A stretch of DNA of 64,000 nucleotides, from positions 124,001 to 188,000 of the forward strand of contig NZ_AP025698.1 in assembly GCF_023167465.1 (NCBI RefSeq). The letters are read 5' to 3'. The DNA is from Methanothermobacter tenebrarum (GTDB lineage Archaea; Methanobacteriota; Methanobacteria; Methanobacteriales; DSM-23052). The position numbers and the translations under genes were made by a program. The stretch's first letter is position 1, and every line of letters starts with the position of its first letter. Below are positions 52,045 to 62,839 of this stretch, piece by piece. Under the pieces are notes generated by a model. The model was given only the letters and a program-made list of their open reading frames with translations, had not been told where the DNA came from and did no database searches.

Positions 52045-52539
52045 ATGAAAAACCTGTTAAGGATACTATTAGAAGGCGCCTACACCAACATCAAGAGAAT
52101 ATTCTTCGCCGCTGACAGAGTCACAGACATGGAACTCAGAAAGAAAATACTCACCGGAAAAGTTGAACCAACACCCAAAGTAGCTGAAATCCCATGTATT
52201 GGCTGTGGAGGATGTGCAAATGCCTGCCCCACAGGAGCCGTCCAAATGAAAGACCTTGAAAAACCGATCGAGATAGTCGAAGGCCTCATCAAAAAGCAAA
52301 TACCAGTACTAGATTCTGAAAAGTGCGTCTACTGTTACTATTGTCATGATTTCTGCCCATTATATGCACTATTCGGAGAACCTGGGACAATACACCCAAA
52401 TGATGTGGGCATCGTAGAATTTGATGTTAAAGAAGTCATCGAAAAACCCGTCAAAATACCCGACGAGAAACTGAAGTTCATAACCCAATTCTTATCAGAT
52501 AAAAGCATCCTAGAACGTGAAAAAACTTCAAGAGAGTGA
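52045..52539 (+). CDS. ehbL: Two-cluster ferredoxin, energy-converting hydrogenase B subunit L
   Basis: 164 residues with two motifs, [12 protein letters not shown] and [12 protein letters not shown], flanked by non-ferredoxin ends. It could link the polyferredoxin to the hydrogenase small subunit, like NuoI. The ATG follows AGGAGGATAATATT. Confidence 0.92.
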   Translation: MKNLLRILLEGAYTNIKRIFFAADRVTDMELRKKILTGKVEPTPKVAEIPCIGCGGCANACPTGAVQMKDLEKPIEIVEGLIKKQIPVLDSEKCVYCYYCHDFCPLYALFGEPGTIHPNDVGIVEFDVKEVIEKPVKIPDEKLKFITQFLSDKSILEREKTSRE

Positions 52540-52551
52540 GGGGGAGTTTAA

Positions 52552-52998
52552 TTGGGAATCAGATCATATGCAAGGGCCAGAGCCATCCACGCAATGCTAG
52601 TATATACAGGTGGCTGCAATGGATGCGACATAGAAATCGTGAACGCAGTATTCTCCCCAAAATATGACGCGGAACAGTACAAGATATTCCTGACATGGAA
52701 TCCCAGGGAAGCAGATGTGCTCATAGTAACCGGACCAGTGACCAAACAAAACGAAAAACCACTAAAGGAGATTTATAAGGCAATACCCGAGCCAAAACTT
52801 GTCATAGCAGCGGGTGCATGCGCTCTCATGGGTGGCGTCTATAAAAACATCCACGGTGACATACCATCAGAAGAAATCGCCGGACCAGTGGAAAAAATAA
52901 TACCAGTAGATGCTAAGGTTCCAGGATGCGCAGTGAGGCCAGAGGATGTATTATCTGGTGTCGTGTCCATACTACCGAAACTCCTAGAAGCCAAATAA
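52552..52998 (+). CDS. ehbM: Energy-converting hydrogenase B small subunit M
   Basis: 148 residues. Proximal 4Fe-4S ligands in [21 protein letters not shown] and [14 protein letters not shown], the short NuoB-like form of group 4 hydrogenases. TTG start after GGGGGAG. Confidence 0.94.
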   Translation: MGIRSYARARAIHAMLVYTGGCNGCDIEIVNAVFSPKYDAEQYKIFLTWNPREADVLIVTGPVTKQNEKPLKEIYKAIPEPKLVIAAGACALMGGVYKNIHGDIPSEEIAGPVEKIIPVDAKVPGCAVRPEDVLSGVVSILPKLLEAK

Positions 52999-53017
52999 TC
53001 TTAAGGGGTGACAAAAT

Positions 53018-54130
53018 TTGGATAGAAATGTTATAGAAACTGAGATCACCATGGGAACAGTCCATTCAGCTGCCATAGAACCATACCGTGCCAGACTCTT
53101 CGTGGAAGATGAGATAGTTAAAGACGCTGAGATAACAGTAGGCGTCAATCATAGGGGAGTGGAGCGTATAATGGAAGGACTCCCAGTAGAGAAGGCCAAC
53201 AGTCTCACAGAGAAAATATGTGGGATATGTTCTGGTGTGCACTTATGGAATTCAGTCCTAGTCGCGGAAAAAGGATTAGAGATCGAAATACCCGAAAGGG
53301 CCAGTTATATACGGATAATAGTAGCCGAACTTGAAAGAATACACAGCCACCTCCTATACCTGGCCCACGGTAACGAGGTCCTAGGACATGAAACATTCTC
53401 CATGAGACTATTCTATATAAGGGAGACAGTGATGGAACTTCTAAGGATGATAGGAGGCAACAGGGTCCAATATGGTGTCCCAATCATCGGGGGGGTAAGA
53501 CCAAGGGCAGAATTAGATGAGATGAAAACCCAGAAAATAAGAGAAGGCATAGATTACATAAGAGAAAAGGTGAAAGAGTTCGCAGATCGTTTCACCTCAG
53601 ATCCAATGATAATGTCACGCATAACCGGCATCTGCCCGCTCAGCAGAAAGGACGCCCTCAGACTAGCGGTAACAGGGCCGACATTAAGGGCTACGGGGGT
53701 GGAATTCGACTTGCGCAGGGAAATGGAATGCTACGACCCCTTTGAATTTGATATTATCACACAGGATGATGGTGATGTGAAATCCAATCTCCTAGTCAGG
53801 GTCTTCGAAATCTTCGAATCCGTGAAGATAATAAGACAGGCCCTAGATAATCTCCCAGAGGGGGCTGTCGTGGATAGGAGCTGGGAAATGCAAGACACTG
53901 ATATAACAAAAAGTTATGTTGAAGCCCCACGGGGCACATTATACCATTCCTACGCCCTCGAAGATGGTAGGGTTAGGAATGTTGTGATCAGAACACCTTC
54001 AATGGCTAATATAGGTGCCATGCAACATGCCCTTATAGGTCATCATATAACAGACGCTCAACTTGGGATAGTGCAATGCGATCCTTGCTTCACTTGTACA
54101 GATCGTGCAATAGAAATAGTCAAAATTTAA
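53018..54130 (+). CDS. ehbN: Energy-converting hydrogenase B catalytic large subunit N
   Basis: 370 residues, NuoD-like. Nickel-binding motifs [13 protein letters not shown] near residue 65 and DPCFTCTDR at the end. Only ten residues follow the last Cys, so there is little or no C-terminal tail to cut. TTG start after GGGGTGAC. Confidence 0.94.
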   Translation: MDRNVIETEITMGTVHSAAIEPYRARLFVEDEIVKDAEITVGVNHRGVERIMEGLPVEKANSLTEKICGICSGVHLWNSVLVAEKGLEIEIPERASYIRIIVAELERIHSHLLYLAHGNEVLGHETFSMRLFYIRETVMELLRMIGGNRVQYGVPIIGGVRPRAELDEMKTQKIREGIDYIREKVKEFADRFTSDPMIMSRITGICPLSRKDALRLAVTGPTLRATGVEFDLRREMECYDPFEFDIITQDDGDVKSNLLVRVFEIFESVKIIRQALDNLPEGAVVDRSWEMQDTDITKSYVEAPRGTLYHSYALEDGRVRNVVIRTPSMANIGAMQHALIGHHITDAQLGIVQCDPCFTCTDRAIEIVKI

Positions 54131-54144
54131 AAAGGGTGATCATA

Positions 54145-55125
54145 ATGGAACATATTTTAGGTGCCATTGGGACCATCATCATCGGATTCATAGTCAGCCT
54201 CTGGCTCCCCGGCCTTGAAAGGAAACTGATACATGCACGGATCCAGCAGAGAATAGGCCCACCCATCTCAAGTTCGGGTATAATGGCACCCCTAAAATTC
54301 TTCTTTAAACAGACCATAAAACCATATTCACCATTGCCAAGATTATACAATTCACTACCACTTATCGGATTATTATCCGTATTTTTTATCTTACTCTTCA
54401 CACTCCCCGAAGCTTACCATCTAGGGGCTCTTGCAAGTATAGTTGCAATTGTAGGCTTCTTGAAGATAGAAGAAGTTATATATGTTTTCATGGGCTCCCT
54501 TTCAAAGTCTGTCATGTCCCTTAGGATGCCATTCCCAGACCTCGCCAAGGGTGCTAAGCACCCTAATGTGCAAAGAAGCTTCCTAGAGGATATAAGTGCC
54601 ATGAGAGCATTCAGATTAATAGCATTCGGGTCATTCCCATTATATATCGCATTATTCATCCCAGCAGTCATCTCCAGGAGCATATTCCTCGGGGATATAG
54701 TGGCCTATCAACAGATAAATGGTCCGATACTCTTTTCAGTAGCTGGTGTAATAGGAGCCATAGTATTCTTTATAGGATACATTATACTCCTTAATGAGTA
54801 TCCCTTTGTCATCATAAAGGCGAAGGCGGATGTCATCGAGGGCCCATACATGGAATATGCTGCCAAGTGGCGTGCACTAATCTATATAATGAGGGGTTTT
54901 CTCATGTTCACACTCGCCATACTATTCTCAGTATTGTTCCTGGGCATGCCACCAACCATATTCACATGGGGCATACTTGTTAATATCCTCGTGGCGGTTT
55001 TATTCCCCATGCTAATGGCCTCTTTCAGCGCCTTCGCCCCAATCTTCACATTTAAACAATTTTATCCTGTGACTTTCGGGGCGACGATACTTGGGGTTGT
55101 GGCGCTCCTGGCAGCATTCATATAA
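54145..55125 (+). CDS. ehbO: Energy-converting hydrogenase B subunit O (NuoH-like)
   Basis: About 326 residues, eight or so membrane helices. [16 protein letters not shown] is the quinone-loop-like motif of NuoH/EchB. A frame from 54076 overlaps ehbN; GGGTGATCATA before ATG 54145 supports the later start. Membrane anchor that couples electron transfer to ion movement. Confidence 0.93.
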   Translation: MEHILGAIGTIIIGFIVSLWLPGLERKLIHARIQQRIGPPISSSGIMAPLKFFFKQTIKPYSPLPRLYNSLPLIGLLSVFFILLFTLPEAYHLGALASIVAIVGFLKIEEVIYVFMGSLSKSVMSLRMPFPDLAKGAKHPNVQRSFLEDISAMRAFRLIAFGSFPLYIALFIPAVISRSIFLGDIVAYQQINGPILFSVAGVIGAIVFFIGYIILLNEYPFVIIKAKADVIEGPYMEYAAKWRALIYIMRGFLMFTLAILFSVLFLGMPPTIFTWGILVNILVAVLFPMLMASFSAFAPIFTFKQFYPVTFGATILGVVALLAAFI

Positions 55126-55142
55126 TAGGGGGTTGAGTATAG

Positions 55143-55385
55143 ATGAAGATGGTTATAAGACCTCACCATATTATAAGCCTTGGAGGATACATAGTAGAAT
55201 GGGATTTCCCATACCGGAACCTTATAGTTGTGAATCCAACTGATGAGCACATAAAAATAGAGGTACCAGTCTTTGATGAGGATTGGATTGAAGAGCACAG
55301 GAAACTTGGACTTAGAATAACCCCCGTAGGGTATGAGGATAATTACCTCAGCCTCTGGAAGAGGGAGAAATCCAAATTAGAATAG
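55143..55385 (+). CDS. ehbP: Energy-converting hydrogenase B subunit P
   Basis: 80 residues, soluble, with no membrane segment: [24 protein letters not shown] and a charged C-terminus. Named by position between ehbO and ehbQ. Exact role unknown. Confidence 0.82.
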   Translation: MKMVIRPHHIISLGGYIVEWDFPYRNLIVVNPTDEHIKIEVPVFDEDWIEEHRKLGLRITPVGYEDNYLSLWKREKSKLE

Positions 55386-55391
55386 GATATT

Positions 55392-56048
55392 ATGGTTGTA
55401 ACTGCTATCAGTATAAAAACGGTTGAAAGGCCAGGAGTTCTCAGTGAGATAACTGAGAGGATAGCCCGGAAGGGTATAAATATAAGCTATGCTTACCTTT
55501 ACGTGGAAGAGGATAAAGTAGGATCCATATACTTGGAATTGGAGGATGTTGAGGATCTAGAGGGGCTTATAGATGATTTGAGGTCCGTTGAAAGCGTCTT
55601 AGATGTTGATGTTCACAGGCCCCTTGAGGATATTTATGGAAAGCGTATAATAATCATTGGGGGTGGGGCGCAGGTTTCACAGGTTGCCATGGGTGCTATA
55701 AGCGAGGCTGACAGGCACAATATAAGGGGTGAGAGGATAAGCGTCGACACAATACCACTCGTTGGAGAGAAAGAACTTGCAGAGGCCGTGTTGGCTGTTG
55801 GACGTCTACCAAGGGTTGGAGCACTTGTCCTTGCAGGTTCACTTATGGGTGGTGAAATAAGCAAGGCTGTGGAGAAAATAAAAAAAGAGCAGAATATTAT
55901 TGTGATAAGTCTTAACATGCCTGGTAGTGTCGCTAAAAAAGCGGATCTTGTAGTTACTGATCCCATACAAGCAGGTGTTATGGCTGTTATGGCCGTAGCT
56001 GACACAGCCATATTTGATATAAGGAAGGTGAGGGGTAAGCGGTTTTAG
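55392..56048 (+). CDS. ehbQ: Energy-converting hydrogenase B subunit Q, ACT domain regulator-like
   Basis: 218 residues. The N-terminal ACT domain ([27 protein letters not shown]) usually binds an amino acid or small ligand. The C-terminal half ([24 protein letters not shown] and following) is a DUF5612-like domain. Not a catalytic subunit; perhaps regulatory. Last gene of the operon, ending four bases into the opposing gene. Confidence 0.87.
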   Translation: MVVTAISIKTVERPGVLSEITERIARKGINISYAYLYVEEDKVGSIYLELEDVEDLEGLIDDLRSVESVLDVDVHRPLEDIYGKRIIIIGGGAQVSQVAMGAISEADRHNIRGERISVDTIPLVGEKELAEAVLAVGRLPRVGALVLAGSLMGGEISKAVEKIKKEQNIIVISLNMPGSVAKKADLVVTDPIQAGVMAVMAVADTAIFDIRKVRGKRF

Positions 56049-56314
56049 CTCATCTCTATGGCTCTTATAAGCCTACTTGCGGTGTTTTTTATCTCAGGAT
56101 CCTTTATGTCTTTGCTTTCCCTTATCCGGAGGGCGAGTTCCAGTACTCTGGGGACGTCTGATGGTTTTATCCTCTCAGCCATTTCAAGGTAACTTTCTTC
56201 TTTTTCTTCTAATTTCACCTTCTTTTTTTCCATTAACTCTAATAGGACTTTACATGTGTTTAGGATATCGGGATCCTCTATATTTTCACATTTTTTTAGA
56301 AGTTCTTCTTTCAT
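56045..56314 (-). CDS. Small helical protein, unknown
   Basis: About 89 residues, very rich in Glu, Lys and Leu, probably all helix. Contains two similar pieces, [19 protein letters not shown] and [19 protein letters not shown], so it may be an internal duplication. ATG 56314 follows GGTGGTTGAAA. Function unknown. Its stop shares bases with the end of ehbQ. Confidence 0.7.
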   Translation of the reverse strand: MKEELLKKCENIEDPDILNTCKVLLELMEKKKVKLEEKEESYLEMAERIKPSDVPRVLELALRIRESKDIKDPEIKNTASRLIRAIEMS

Positions 56315-56371
56315 TTTCAACCACCACATTATATTTATTTCTTTATATATATTTGTCTTTTTATAAAGATC

Positions 56372-57109
56372 TTATAGGTTTTCTGGGCAAATGTTATTGT
56401 AGTTGCATTTTTCGCATCTTCGAGGGTTTAGATTCTTTGTTGGTGTATTTTCCCCCATTAGCACCCCCTTTATTTCTTCTATGATGGTGAGGAGGTCTTC
56501 TCTGAGGGTCTGGTCGATGATAACAGGTCTTCTTTCGCCCACGGGAATGTAGTCCACGAATCCTAGGAGAACTTCGCTTTTAAACTCTTTTTCTATTAAT
56601 AGTGCGTATGCGGCTACTTCGAGGGCGTCTGAATCCCAAACACCCCTATATGGTGGCAGTGCCACTTTAATCTTAATTGGATAATATTTTCCCCTGATGA
56701 TTTCAATCCTGTGAACATTCCCAGAAAGTTCTAGACTATCATCATGGATCCTATAATTATTTAGGCTAGGATTTATTATGAATTCTTTAAGTTCCCATCC
56801 ATCTTTCCCGGTCGCGTCCATGAACCTTTTAATTTTGATTGACTCCAACTCAGCCTCCATTTCAAGGATCTTTTTGATTTCACTCGTTGGCGCTAGCCTT
56901 TCAACCTCTCCTTTTAGGATATCCCTTATTTCATTAAATCCCATTTCCCTGCGTATCAATGGTAATATTTCACCTATAAGATCCTTAAAACTTGTATAAG
57001 CTCCCCTAGCCATTCTACTCCTTTGTATATTCTCCTCATCAACCTCTTTCAGGTATAATTTAAAGGGGCAGAATAGATACTCTGATATCAAAGAAACCCT
57101 CACAATCAT
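56372..57109 (-). CDS. Cas4-like PD-(D/E)XK family protein with altered active site
   Basis: About 245 residues. The four cysteines of the Cas4 iron-sulfur cluster are present: one near the N-terminus (EYLFCPFKLYL) and three at the end (CEKCNYNNIC). The usual active-site residues are not: G-x-x-D is GNVH, and the ExK is replaced by IKIK, in place of the usual acidic residue. So it may be a non-nuclease relative. No CRISPR array or other cas gene is in this window. ATG 57109 chosen over GTG 57121. Confidence 0.75.
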   Translation of the reverse strand: MIVRVSLISEYLFCPFKLYLKEVDEENIQRSRMARGAYTSFKDLIGEILPLIRREMGFNEIRDILKGEVERLAPTSEIKKILEMEAELESIKIKRFMDATGKDGWELKEFIINPSLNNYRIHDDSLELSGNVHRIEIIRGKYYPIKIKVALPPYRGVWDSDALEVAAYALLIEKEFKSEVLLGFVDYIPVGERRPVIIDQTLREDLLTIIEEIKGVLMGENTPTKNLNPRRCEKCNYNNICPENL

Positions 57110-57184
57110 AAAAAACACCACTATAATATTACAAAATTGAGGCTACTATTTAATCTTATCGACGGTACCCCCATATAAAAAAAA

Positions 57185-58201
57185 CTAGAAGATGGGATAA
57201 TTCACCTTTATATATTCGTTGAGGGCTTCTCTTGTGGTTCCCACAACCACCCTATAACCTTCCTTTGCACCACTATACCTTTCCAGCACGCCCTTGGCGA
57301 TTATCATTTCACCCTCCTTTGCCTGGCCGGCATAGGTGTGGGTGAATGACACAACCTCATCTATATCCACCCTTGGACCCTCTAGGATGCTGACATCCTC
57401 AACTTTATAAATGGCTGGGTTGTCGAATGCTGCCATGGCATCATAGACTCTAGCTTTTATTTTTATCCTACCTAGGGGCTCATATACCGTATCAGACCAT
57501 GAGCCTTCTATTTCATCCCAACTACGAGTTGCGAGTATGTCGAATAATGTGCCGTCCACAAGCCCCCTATTATTTTTACGCTCCTCATACCAACAAAACT
57601 CCTCAAAACTCAGACTATTATCCTTGATACGCTTCTTATAAACCTTCAGCCAATAATCCTCACTTAAACTCTTAAATGGGCCATGATCTTTAAGTTGAGC
57701 GAATGCTTCAAGGGCTTTCCTATGATTTTCAAGACCATAAATAACGAAGTCAATATCTGAATTTTCAGGATCATGCAATGATGGTAGAATAGAACCAGAA
57801 ACCCCCATATCATCAAATGATATTGAGGCTTCCTCGTGGAAGGCGTCAGCTATTATCAAAACCTTCTCAAGCAGCTCATCCGAGGGTCCCTCCTCCATTA
57901 TTTCCTTTAACCGTCTTGTTGGTGTCATGATCTCCTCTATAAGCTCGTGGGGGACTGCTAACATGATCTTCCCAATACTTTCAGCCTCATATAAATAAGT
58001 TGGATAATTCTCCTCGAGGAACCTGTAAGCCCCCTCTGAGTCCACCTTAGAATATCTTCTCCCATCCCTCGACCTTTCGCCCCCAGGATCAGGTATATAC
58101 CTTAAAAATGCGATTATACGATCCCTAGGGTGCAAATATGAAGTAGTTGCGAAGAAAAGATCATCCACAGTATATACAAAATCCCTCGGCCTCGACCTCA
58201 T
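57185..58201 (-). CDS. Nucleotidyltransferase-fold protein
   Basis: 338 residues. [24 protein letters not shown] (about 158-181) is the polymerase-beta nucleotidyltransferase signature GS..DSDID. The N-terminal part (about 1-150) has no domain I recognise; [16 protein letters not shown] and the C-terminal [18 protein letters not shown] may form a small barrel. Substrate unknown. ATG start, divergent from the PPC-DUF366 gene. Confidence 0.8.
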   Translation of the reverse strand: MRSRPRDFVYTVDDLFFATTSYLHPRDRIIAFLRYIPDPGGERSRDGRRYSKVDSEGAYRFLEENYPTYLYEAESIGKIMLAVPHELIEEIMTPTRRLKEIMEEGPSDELLEKVLIIADAFHEEASISFDDMGVSGSILPSLHDPENSDIDFVIYGLENHRKALEAFAQLKDHGPFKSLSEDYWLKVYKKRIKDNSLSFEEFCWYEERKNNRGLVDGTLFDILATRSWDEIEGSWSDTVYEPLGRIKIKARVYDAMAAFDNPAIYKVEDVSILEGPRVDIDEVVSFTHTYAGQAKEGEMIIAKGVLERYSGAKEGYRVVVGTTREALNEYIKVNYPIF

Positions 58202-58259
58202 AGGATAAAATAAATGTGAAAACCAATAAATAGTTTACCAAAAAAATTGGGTCTTTATC

Positions 58260-59192
58260 ATGATAGTCAAGAGAATAAGACCATCCCAGGACCTAAAAGA
58301 GGAACTTTTAAAGATAAAGGATAGTGGCATAATAATATCAGGTGTCGGAAGCCTTAAAAAAGCCACTTTAAGGTTAGCAGATGAAAAAATAGTAGAAATC
58401 GAAGGCCCCCTTGAGATAATATCCATGCAAGGTACAATCACAATAAATGGCATACACGTACACATGGCAGTAGCCAACAAAAACGGGAAGATAATAGGAG
58501 GACACCTAAAAGGAGGATGCAAAGTCCACACAACAGTAGAAATCGCGATTCTACCATACAATGGGGTGCTGAGAAGGTTAAAGGATAAAGAGACCGGTTT
58601 CATGGAATTAGACATAGGAGGATCTATAATGATACACGAACACCTCAAGGATAGAATATTATATGATGGCACCCAGATAAGACCCAACTGGGCCCTCGAT
58701 GAACTCAACATCAAAGGCCCAAGCATAATAACCTGGATCGGGCCCATGAACATAAAAGACATCATAGACTACGAGGACAAAAAACTCCGGATAAAAGCAG
58801 ATAGGATGGCCCATTTCATAATAGAACATTTTGATGAACAACCAGCGAATCTAAGATTATGTTATCATCGTCAAAGGATGCTTGTAATGATACTCCAAGA
58901 AGAATTATGGGAAAATGGCATACCCACAAGGAGGGAAGGCGACGACCTCTACATAGGCACTGGTAAACTTACAGTGTCAGTAGCCACGGCATCAGTTTCA
59001 AGCATGAAAATACACCTTGGGATAAACATAACAAGCAAGGGAACCCCAGAAGATGTTGAAACAATAGGAATACAAGATTATAAGGATCTGGGAGAAGATG
59101 ATATAATAGAAATCGTAGGTAATGTGGCCAAGAAGTACATCCAAGAGATCAGATCAATAGAAGAGGATATTACAAAGACAAGAACAGGGTGA
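58260..59192 (+). CDS. PPC (DUF296) domain fused to DUF366
   Basis: 310 residues. Residues about 1-115 look like a PPC/DUF296 domain: [49 protein letters not shown] and TVEIAIL. From about 125 a DUF366 domain follows: [66 protein letters not shown] domains can bind DNA or small molecules. The stop overlaps the ribosome binding site of queD, suggesting a role in or control of preQ0 synthesis; that is inference. Confidence 0.8.
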   Translation: MIVKRIRPSQDLKEELLKIKDSGIIISGVGSLKKATLRLADEKIVEIEGPLEIISMQGTITINGIHVHMAVANKNGKIIGGHLKGGCKVHTTVEIAILPYNGVLRRLKDKETGFMELDIGGSIMIHEHLKDRILYDGTQIRPNWALDELNIKGPSIITWIGPMNIKDIIDYEDKKLRIKADRMAHFIIEHFDEQPANLRLCYHRQRMLVMILQEELWENGIPTRREGDDLYIGTGKLTVSVATASVSSMKIHLGINITSKGTPEDVETIGIQDYKDLGEDDIIEIVGNVAKKYIQEIRSIEEDITKTRTG

Positions 59193-59198
59193 TATGCG

Positions 59199-59690
59199 TT
59201 GAAGATAATCATAGAGGGGATCCATGCTAATTTGAGGTTTTCAGCAGCACATATGATACCCGAACATGAAACATGTGGCGTAATCCATGGACACTCATAC
59301 ATAGTTGATGTGGAAGTGGAGGGCGAACCAACCGGAAAACATGGTTTCATAGTTGACTTCAAAGACGTTAAGGGTATAATGCGGAGAATCTGTAAAAGAT
59401 TGGATCACCGCCTACTAGTACCATTAGAAAGTCCGTTAATGGATCTCCAAGTAAGCGATGACAAGGTAGAATTTCAAGTTGCAGGTAAAGAATATAAAAT
59501 CCCAAAAGAAGATTGCTGCCTATTACCCATAGAATCCACTTCCGCGGAAGGACTTGCAGAATACTTTGCCCGGAAACTCTATGAGGAACTGAAAGAATAT
59601 AACAAGATGATAAGGAATGTCAAAGTTTGTGTGAATGAGGGGATAGGACAAGGTGCTATTTTCACCTACCCAGGAGTGGAGAGGATATGA
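59199..59690 (+). CDS. queD: 6-carboxytetrahydropterin synthase QueD-like
   Basis: 163 residues. [21 protein letters not shown] has the zinc His residues and the catalytic Cys of the QueD branch; [13 protein letters not shown] and LDHRLLVP follow. Makes 6-carboxytetrahydropterin for preQ0 and archaeosine. A segment at about 85-110 is longer than in bacterial QueD. TTG start after GGGTGAT. Overlaps queE by four bases. Confidence 0.9.
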   Translation: MKIIIEGIHANLRFSAAHMIPEHETCGVIHGHSYIVDVEVEGEPTGKHGFIVDFKDVKGIMRRICKRLDHRLLVPLESPLMDLQVSDDKVEFQVAGKEYKIPKEDCCLLPIESTSAEGLAEYFARKLYEELKEYNKMIRNVKVCVNEGIGQGAIFTYPGVERI

Positions 59691-60379
59691 GAGCCCCTAT
59701 AATGGAAGTATTTTCCAGCATACAAGGGGAGGGGCTCCTAGTCGGGTGCAGGCAAATATTCATACGATTCGCAGGGTGTAACCTCAACTGCAAATATTGT
59801 GACACACCCGAGAGCAGGAACCCCCAAAGTGGAGAATTAACCAGCATAGGAGATCTTAAATATAGGATAAAAGAGCTTAAAACCCCTGATCTCCATTCAA
59901 TCAGTTTAACAGGAGGCGAACCCTTACTCTACGCCGATTTTATAAAAAATCTATTGCATGAGACCCATTATAAGCTGCTATTAGAGACTAACGGGTCCCT
60001 ACCCGGTGAGATCAAAAAAATAGCTCATCTCATAGACTATGCATCCGTTGATATAAAATTACCAGAGCATGTTGGTACCTGGAAGATTATAGAAAAAGAA
60101 ATCAAGTCCATAAACATATTAATAAAAAGAGGTGTAAATACATATCTCAAGGTGGTGGTCTTGCCAACCACACCCCCATCATATATGGGGCAAATAGTCC
60201 AGAAACTCCAAGAGGAAATTTCAGAACCCTCTAAGACGCCTATAGTGATCCAACCAAGCAGTCCATTAGATTATTGGATTGGGAGCGCTCCTCGGCTGTT
60301 AAAGATCTCGGAGGAAATAGGAAGACATTTTAAGGTGCGGTTAATACCCCAAGTTCACAAGATTTTAAATTTAAGATAG
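59687..60379 (+). CDS. queE: 7-carboxy-7-deazaguanine synthase QueE
   Basis: Radical SAM enzyme, 230 residues. Cluster motif [11 protein letters not shown] (CX3CX2C) after SIQGEG and [18 protein letters not shown] and [12 protein letters not shown] are typical QueE. It turns the QueD product into CDG, on the way to preQ0. Immediately follows queD. Confidence 0.95.
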   Translation: MRAPIMEVFSSIQGEGLLVGCRQIFIRFAGCNLNCKYCDTPESRNPQSGELTSIGDLKYRIKELKTPDLHSISLTGGEPLLYADFIKNLLHETHYKLLLETNGSLPGEIKKIAHLIDYASVDIKLPEHVGTWKIIEKEIKSINILIKRGVNTYLKVVVLPTTPPSYMGQIVQKLQEEISEPSKTPIVIQPSSPLDYWIGSAPRLLKISEEIGRHFKVRLIPQVHKILNLR

Positions 60380-60391
60380 GAGGTTTAGGGG

Positions 60392-60955
60392 ATGGATGTT
60401 GAAACAAAGATAACAGTCCATGATGCCATGACAACAAACGTGGTAACTGTAGATCCAAGTATCAGCGTCGCTGAAGCAGCATATATAATGACAAAGGAAA
60501 AGGTGGGGAGCCTAATTGTGAAGAGCAACGCAGAACCAGAAGGGTTAATAACAGAAAGCGATATAATCCGAAAAGTTGTCTCTAAGGATTTGAAGGCAAG
60601 CAAGGTTACCATAGGGGAGGTCATGACCAAAGACCTTATCACCATAGAACCTGAAAGGGAATTGAACGAAGCCGCCAGGTTAATGGCTAGGAACAATATA
60701 AGAAGACTACCAGTGGTAAAGGACGGCTCATTAGTGGGTATATTAACATCAACAGATGTTATGGCTGTTTCACCTGAACTCACTGAGATATTAGTTGAAA
60801 GTGCACGTTTTGAAGAGAATACAACAACATATACTGAAGAAGAAAGGCCCTTACCAGGTATCTGTGAAATTTGCGGGACTTTCGCCGAATATTTAGAAGA
60901 ATATGATGGTAAGTATGTGTGTGAGGAGTGCAAGGAAGAATTAGAGGGTGAATAA
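60392..60955 (+). CDS. CBS-pair protein with C-terminal zinc ribbon
   Basis: 187 residues. Two CBS domains ([14 protein letters not shown] to ITESDII, and [14 protein letters not shown] to LTSTDVM), then a short linker and CX2C...CX2C zinc ribbon ([10 protein letters not shown] and CEECKEE). First of five adjacent CBS genes. CBS pairs sense adenylates or SAM; target unknown. Confidence 0.9.
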   Translation: MDVETKITVHDAMTTNVVTVDPSISVAEAAYIMTKEKVGSLIVKSNAEPEGLITESDIIRKVVSKDLKASKVTIGEVMTKDLITIEPERELNEAARLMARNNIRRLPVVKDGSLVGILTSTDVMAVSPELTEILVESARFEENTTTYTEEERPLPGICEICGTFAEYLEEYDGKYVCEECKEELEGE

Positions 60956-60956
60956 C

Positions 60957-61769
60957 TTGAAAGTGGAGGATTTAATGACACCCAATCCGGTGACGGTTCC
61001 AGTTGACATGGCAATTACACGTGTAAGATCCATACTCCGCGAGGAGGATTTCAGATGCGTTCCCGTTGTAAATGGAGAGCGCCTTGAAGGATTAATCACA
61101 AGGGGTGATGTACTCCATATTTCAGTCACCAAATCCAACATTGAAGCAAGGGGGATGATGGAGAAGCCAGACGTCATACTCTTCCCAGAAATGGATGTAT
61201 ACAAGGCAGCCGCCCTCCTAATAAGGGCCAAGGAGATACAAGCCCCTGTAGTGGAATCCACTGATAATATGAAACTAATAGGGATATTAAGCGTCTATGA
61301 TATACTGGCGGGTTTTATTGAAAGGAAGATACCACCAAAAAAGGAAAAAGTTGGTGAAGTCTTAACAGAAAAGGTTGTAGTATGTGATATAAAGGATCCG
61401 CTTTCCAAGGTTTGGAATAAAATGGATGAATCAGGCTATTCAGGGTTACCTGTAATGAAAAATGGTAAACTAATCGGTATAATAACGAGAAAAGATCTTA
61501 TAAAGTATGGTCATGCCCGTATCGTGAAAGAATCAGGGGATGTTAGGATCATGCCAGTTGAGAAGATAATGCAAACCCCACCTATAGTAGCTACAAGGGA
61601 CATGCCCATTGATGAAGCGGCCACGATAATGGTAACGAGGGATGTGGGGAGACTCCCAGTAGTTGAAGACCCAATATATGTTAAAAGCGACCCTCAAAGG
61701 GCTAAAGAGGGAAAGCTTGTCGGTATAGTTTCAAGAGAGGATATATTGAAGGCTTATATTTATTCTTAA
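60957..61769 (+). CDS. Four-CBS-domain protein
   Basis: About 270 residues made of four CBS motifs (VEDLMTPNPVTVPV, MMEKPDVILFPE, VGEVLTEKVVVCDI, VEKIMQTPPIVAT). GTG 60948 opens the frame but is in GGGTGAATAAC; TTG 60957 is used. No other domain. Confidence 0.9.
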   Translation: MKVEDLMTPNPVTVPVDMAITRVRSILREEDFRCVPVVNGERLEGLITRGDVLHISVTKSNIEARGMMEKPDVILFPEMDVYKAAALLIRAKEIQAPVVESTDNMKLIGILSVYDILAGFIERKIPPKKEKVGEVLTEKVVVCDIKDPLSKVWNKMDESGYSGLPVMKNGKLIGIITRKDLIKYGHARIVKESGDVRIMPVEKIMQTPPIVATRDMPIDEAATIMVTRDVGRLPVVEDPIYVKSDPQRAKEGKLVGIVSREDILKAYIYS

Positions 61770-61873
61770 AGGTGTGATGATGTCACCCCTGGATTTTAGG
61801 ATCTCCCTATCGTACCCCAACCAATTTTTTAATAAAATTTTCACGATTATTAATAAACCTGTGAGGTGTGTTG

Positions 61874-62815
61874 ATGAGGAAAAAAGACACCATAAACATA
61901 GTAAAATCATTGGACCGTGGTCCAGTGGAATTTGAAAGCAGAAACTTTGAACATGAAGGCGATATTATGAGCATCGCCCAAAAAGAAGTGGTTTCAATAC
62001 CACCCACCATAAGTATCAAGGAAGCCGCTGAGATAATGGTCAAAAACAAGTTCAGGAGGCTTCCAATAACAGACCCCGGCACAAAGAAACTCTTAGGGAT
62101 AATAACATCAATGGACATCCTAGACTTTCTAGGAGGAGGAGACAAATCCAAAATACTCGAAGAAAAATATGATGATAACTTCCTCGCAGCCATAAACGAA
62201 CCTGTAAGGAAAATAATGACACGTAACGTTAAATATACAACCCTAAAGGATTCCATAACAGATGCAGTTGAAATGATGCTCAAATATAATATCGGAGCAT
62301 TACCAGTTGTCAACCATGAAAAAAAATTAGTAGGGATAGTCTCAGAAAGAGACTTCGTATTCCTAATGGCAGGAGTCCTAAATGATGAAATAGTAGCAGA
62401 TCACATGACAGAAAATCTCATAACAACAACACCAGGCACACCAATCGAAGGAGCCTCCAAGATAATGGTAAGAAACCAATTCAGAAGACTCCCAATAGTT
62501 GGGGAAGAGAGAAAAACACCCCACCCAGAAAAGGAAAAACTTGTAGGTATCGTAACATCCACGGACATACTAGAATTCCTAGGATCCAACAGAGTATTCG
62601 ACACCATAAAAACAAATAGTGCAGAAGAAGCCCTCAACACACCAGTAAGTGAAATAATGGAGAAAAAAGTAGTCACAATAAACTCAACAAGCACACTAGG
62701 ACAATTATACGAGATAATGGCCAAAAACAGCATCGGAGGGGTGCCAGTAGTCGACTACGATGAACTTCTAGGCATAATAACTGAAAGCGACCTACTAAAG
62801 GCCATAGCCCTCTAA
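61874..62815 (+). CDS. CBS-domain protein
   Basis: About 313 residues. A short N-terminal extension (about 35 residues) precedes four CBS motifs (MSIAQKEVVSIPP, VRKIMTRNVKYTTL, ADHMTENLITTTP, VSEIMEKKVVTINS). ATG 61874 follows GAGGTG; GTG and TTG just upstream were rejected. No catalytic domain. Confidence 0.9.
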   Translation: MRKKDTINIVKSLDRGPVEFESRNFEHEGDIMSIAQKEVVSIPPTISIKEAAEIMVKNKFRRLPITDPGTKKLLGIITSMDILDFLGGGDKSKILEEKYDDNFLAAINEPVRKIMTRNVKYTTLKDSITDAVEMMLKYNIGALPVVNHEKKLVGIVSERDFVFLMAGVLNDEIVADHMTENLITTTPGTPIEGASKIMVRNQFRRLPIVGEERKTPHPEKEKLVGIVTSTDILEFLGSNRVFDTIKTNSAEEALNTPVSEIMEKKVVTINSTSTLGQLYEIMAKNSIGGVPVVDYDELLGIITESDLLKAIAL

Positions 62816-62839
62816 CTCATTTTTGATAGGTGAGAAAAG

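Noticed and set aside
56372..57109. CRISPR-Cas locus suggested by the Cas4-like gene
   Set aside because: No repeat-spacer array and no other cas gene anywhere in the window; the active site is altered.
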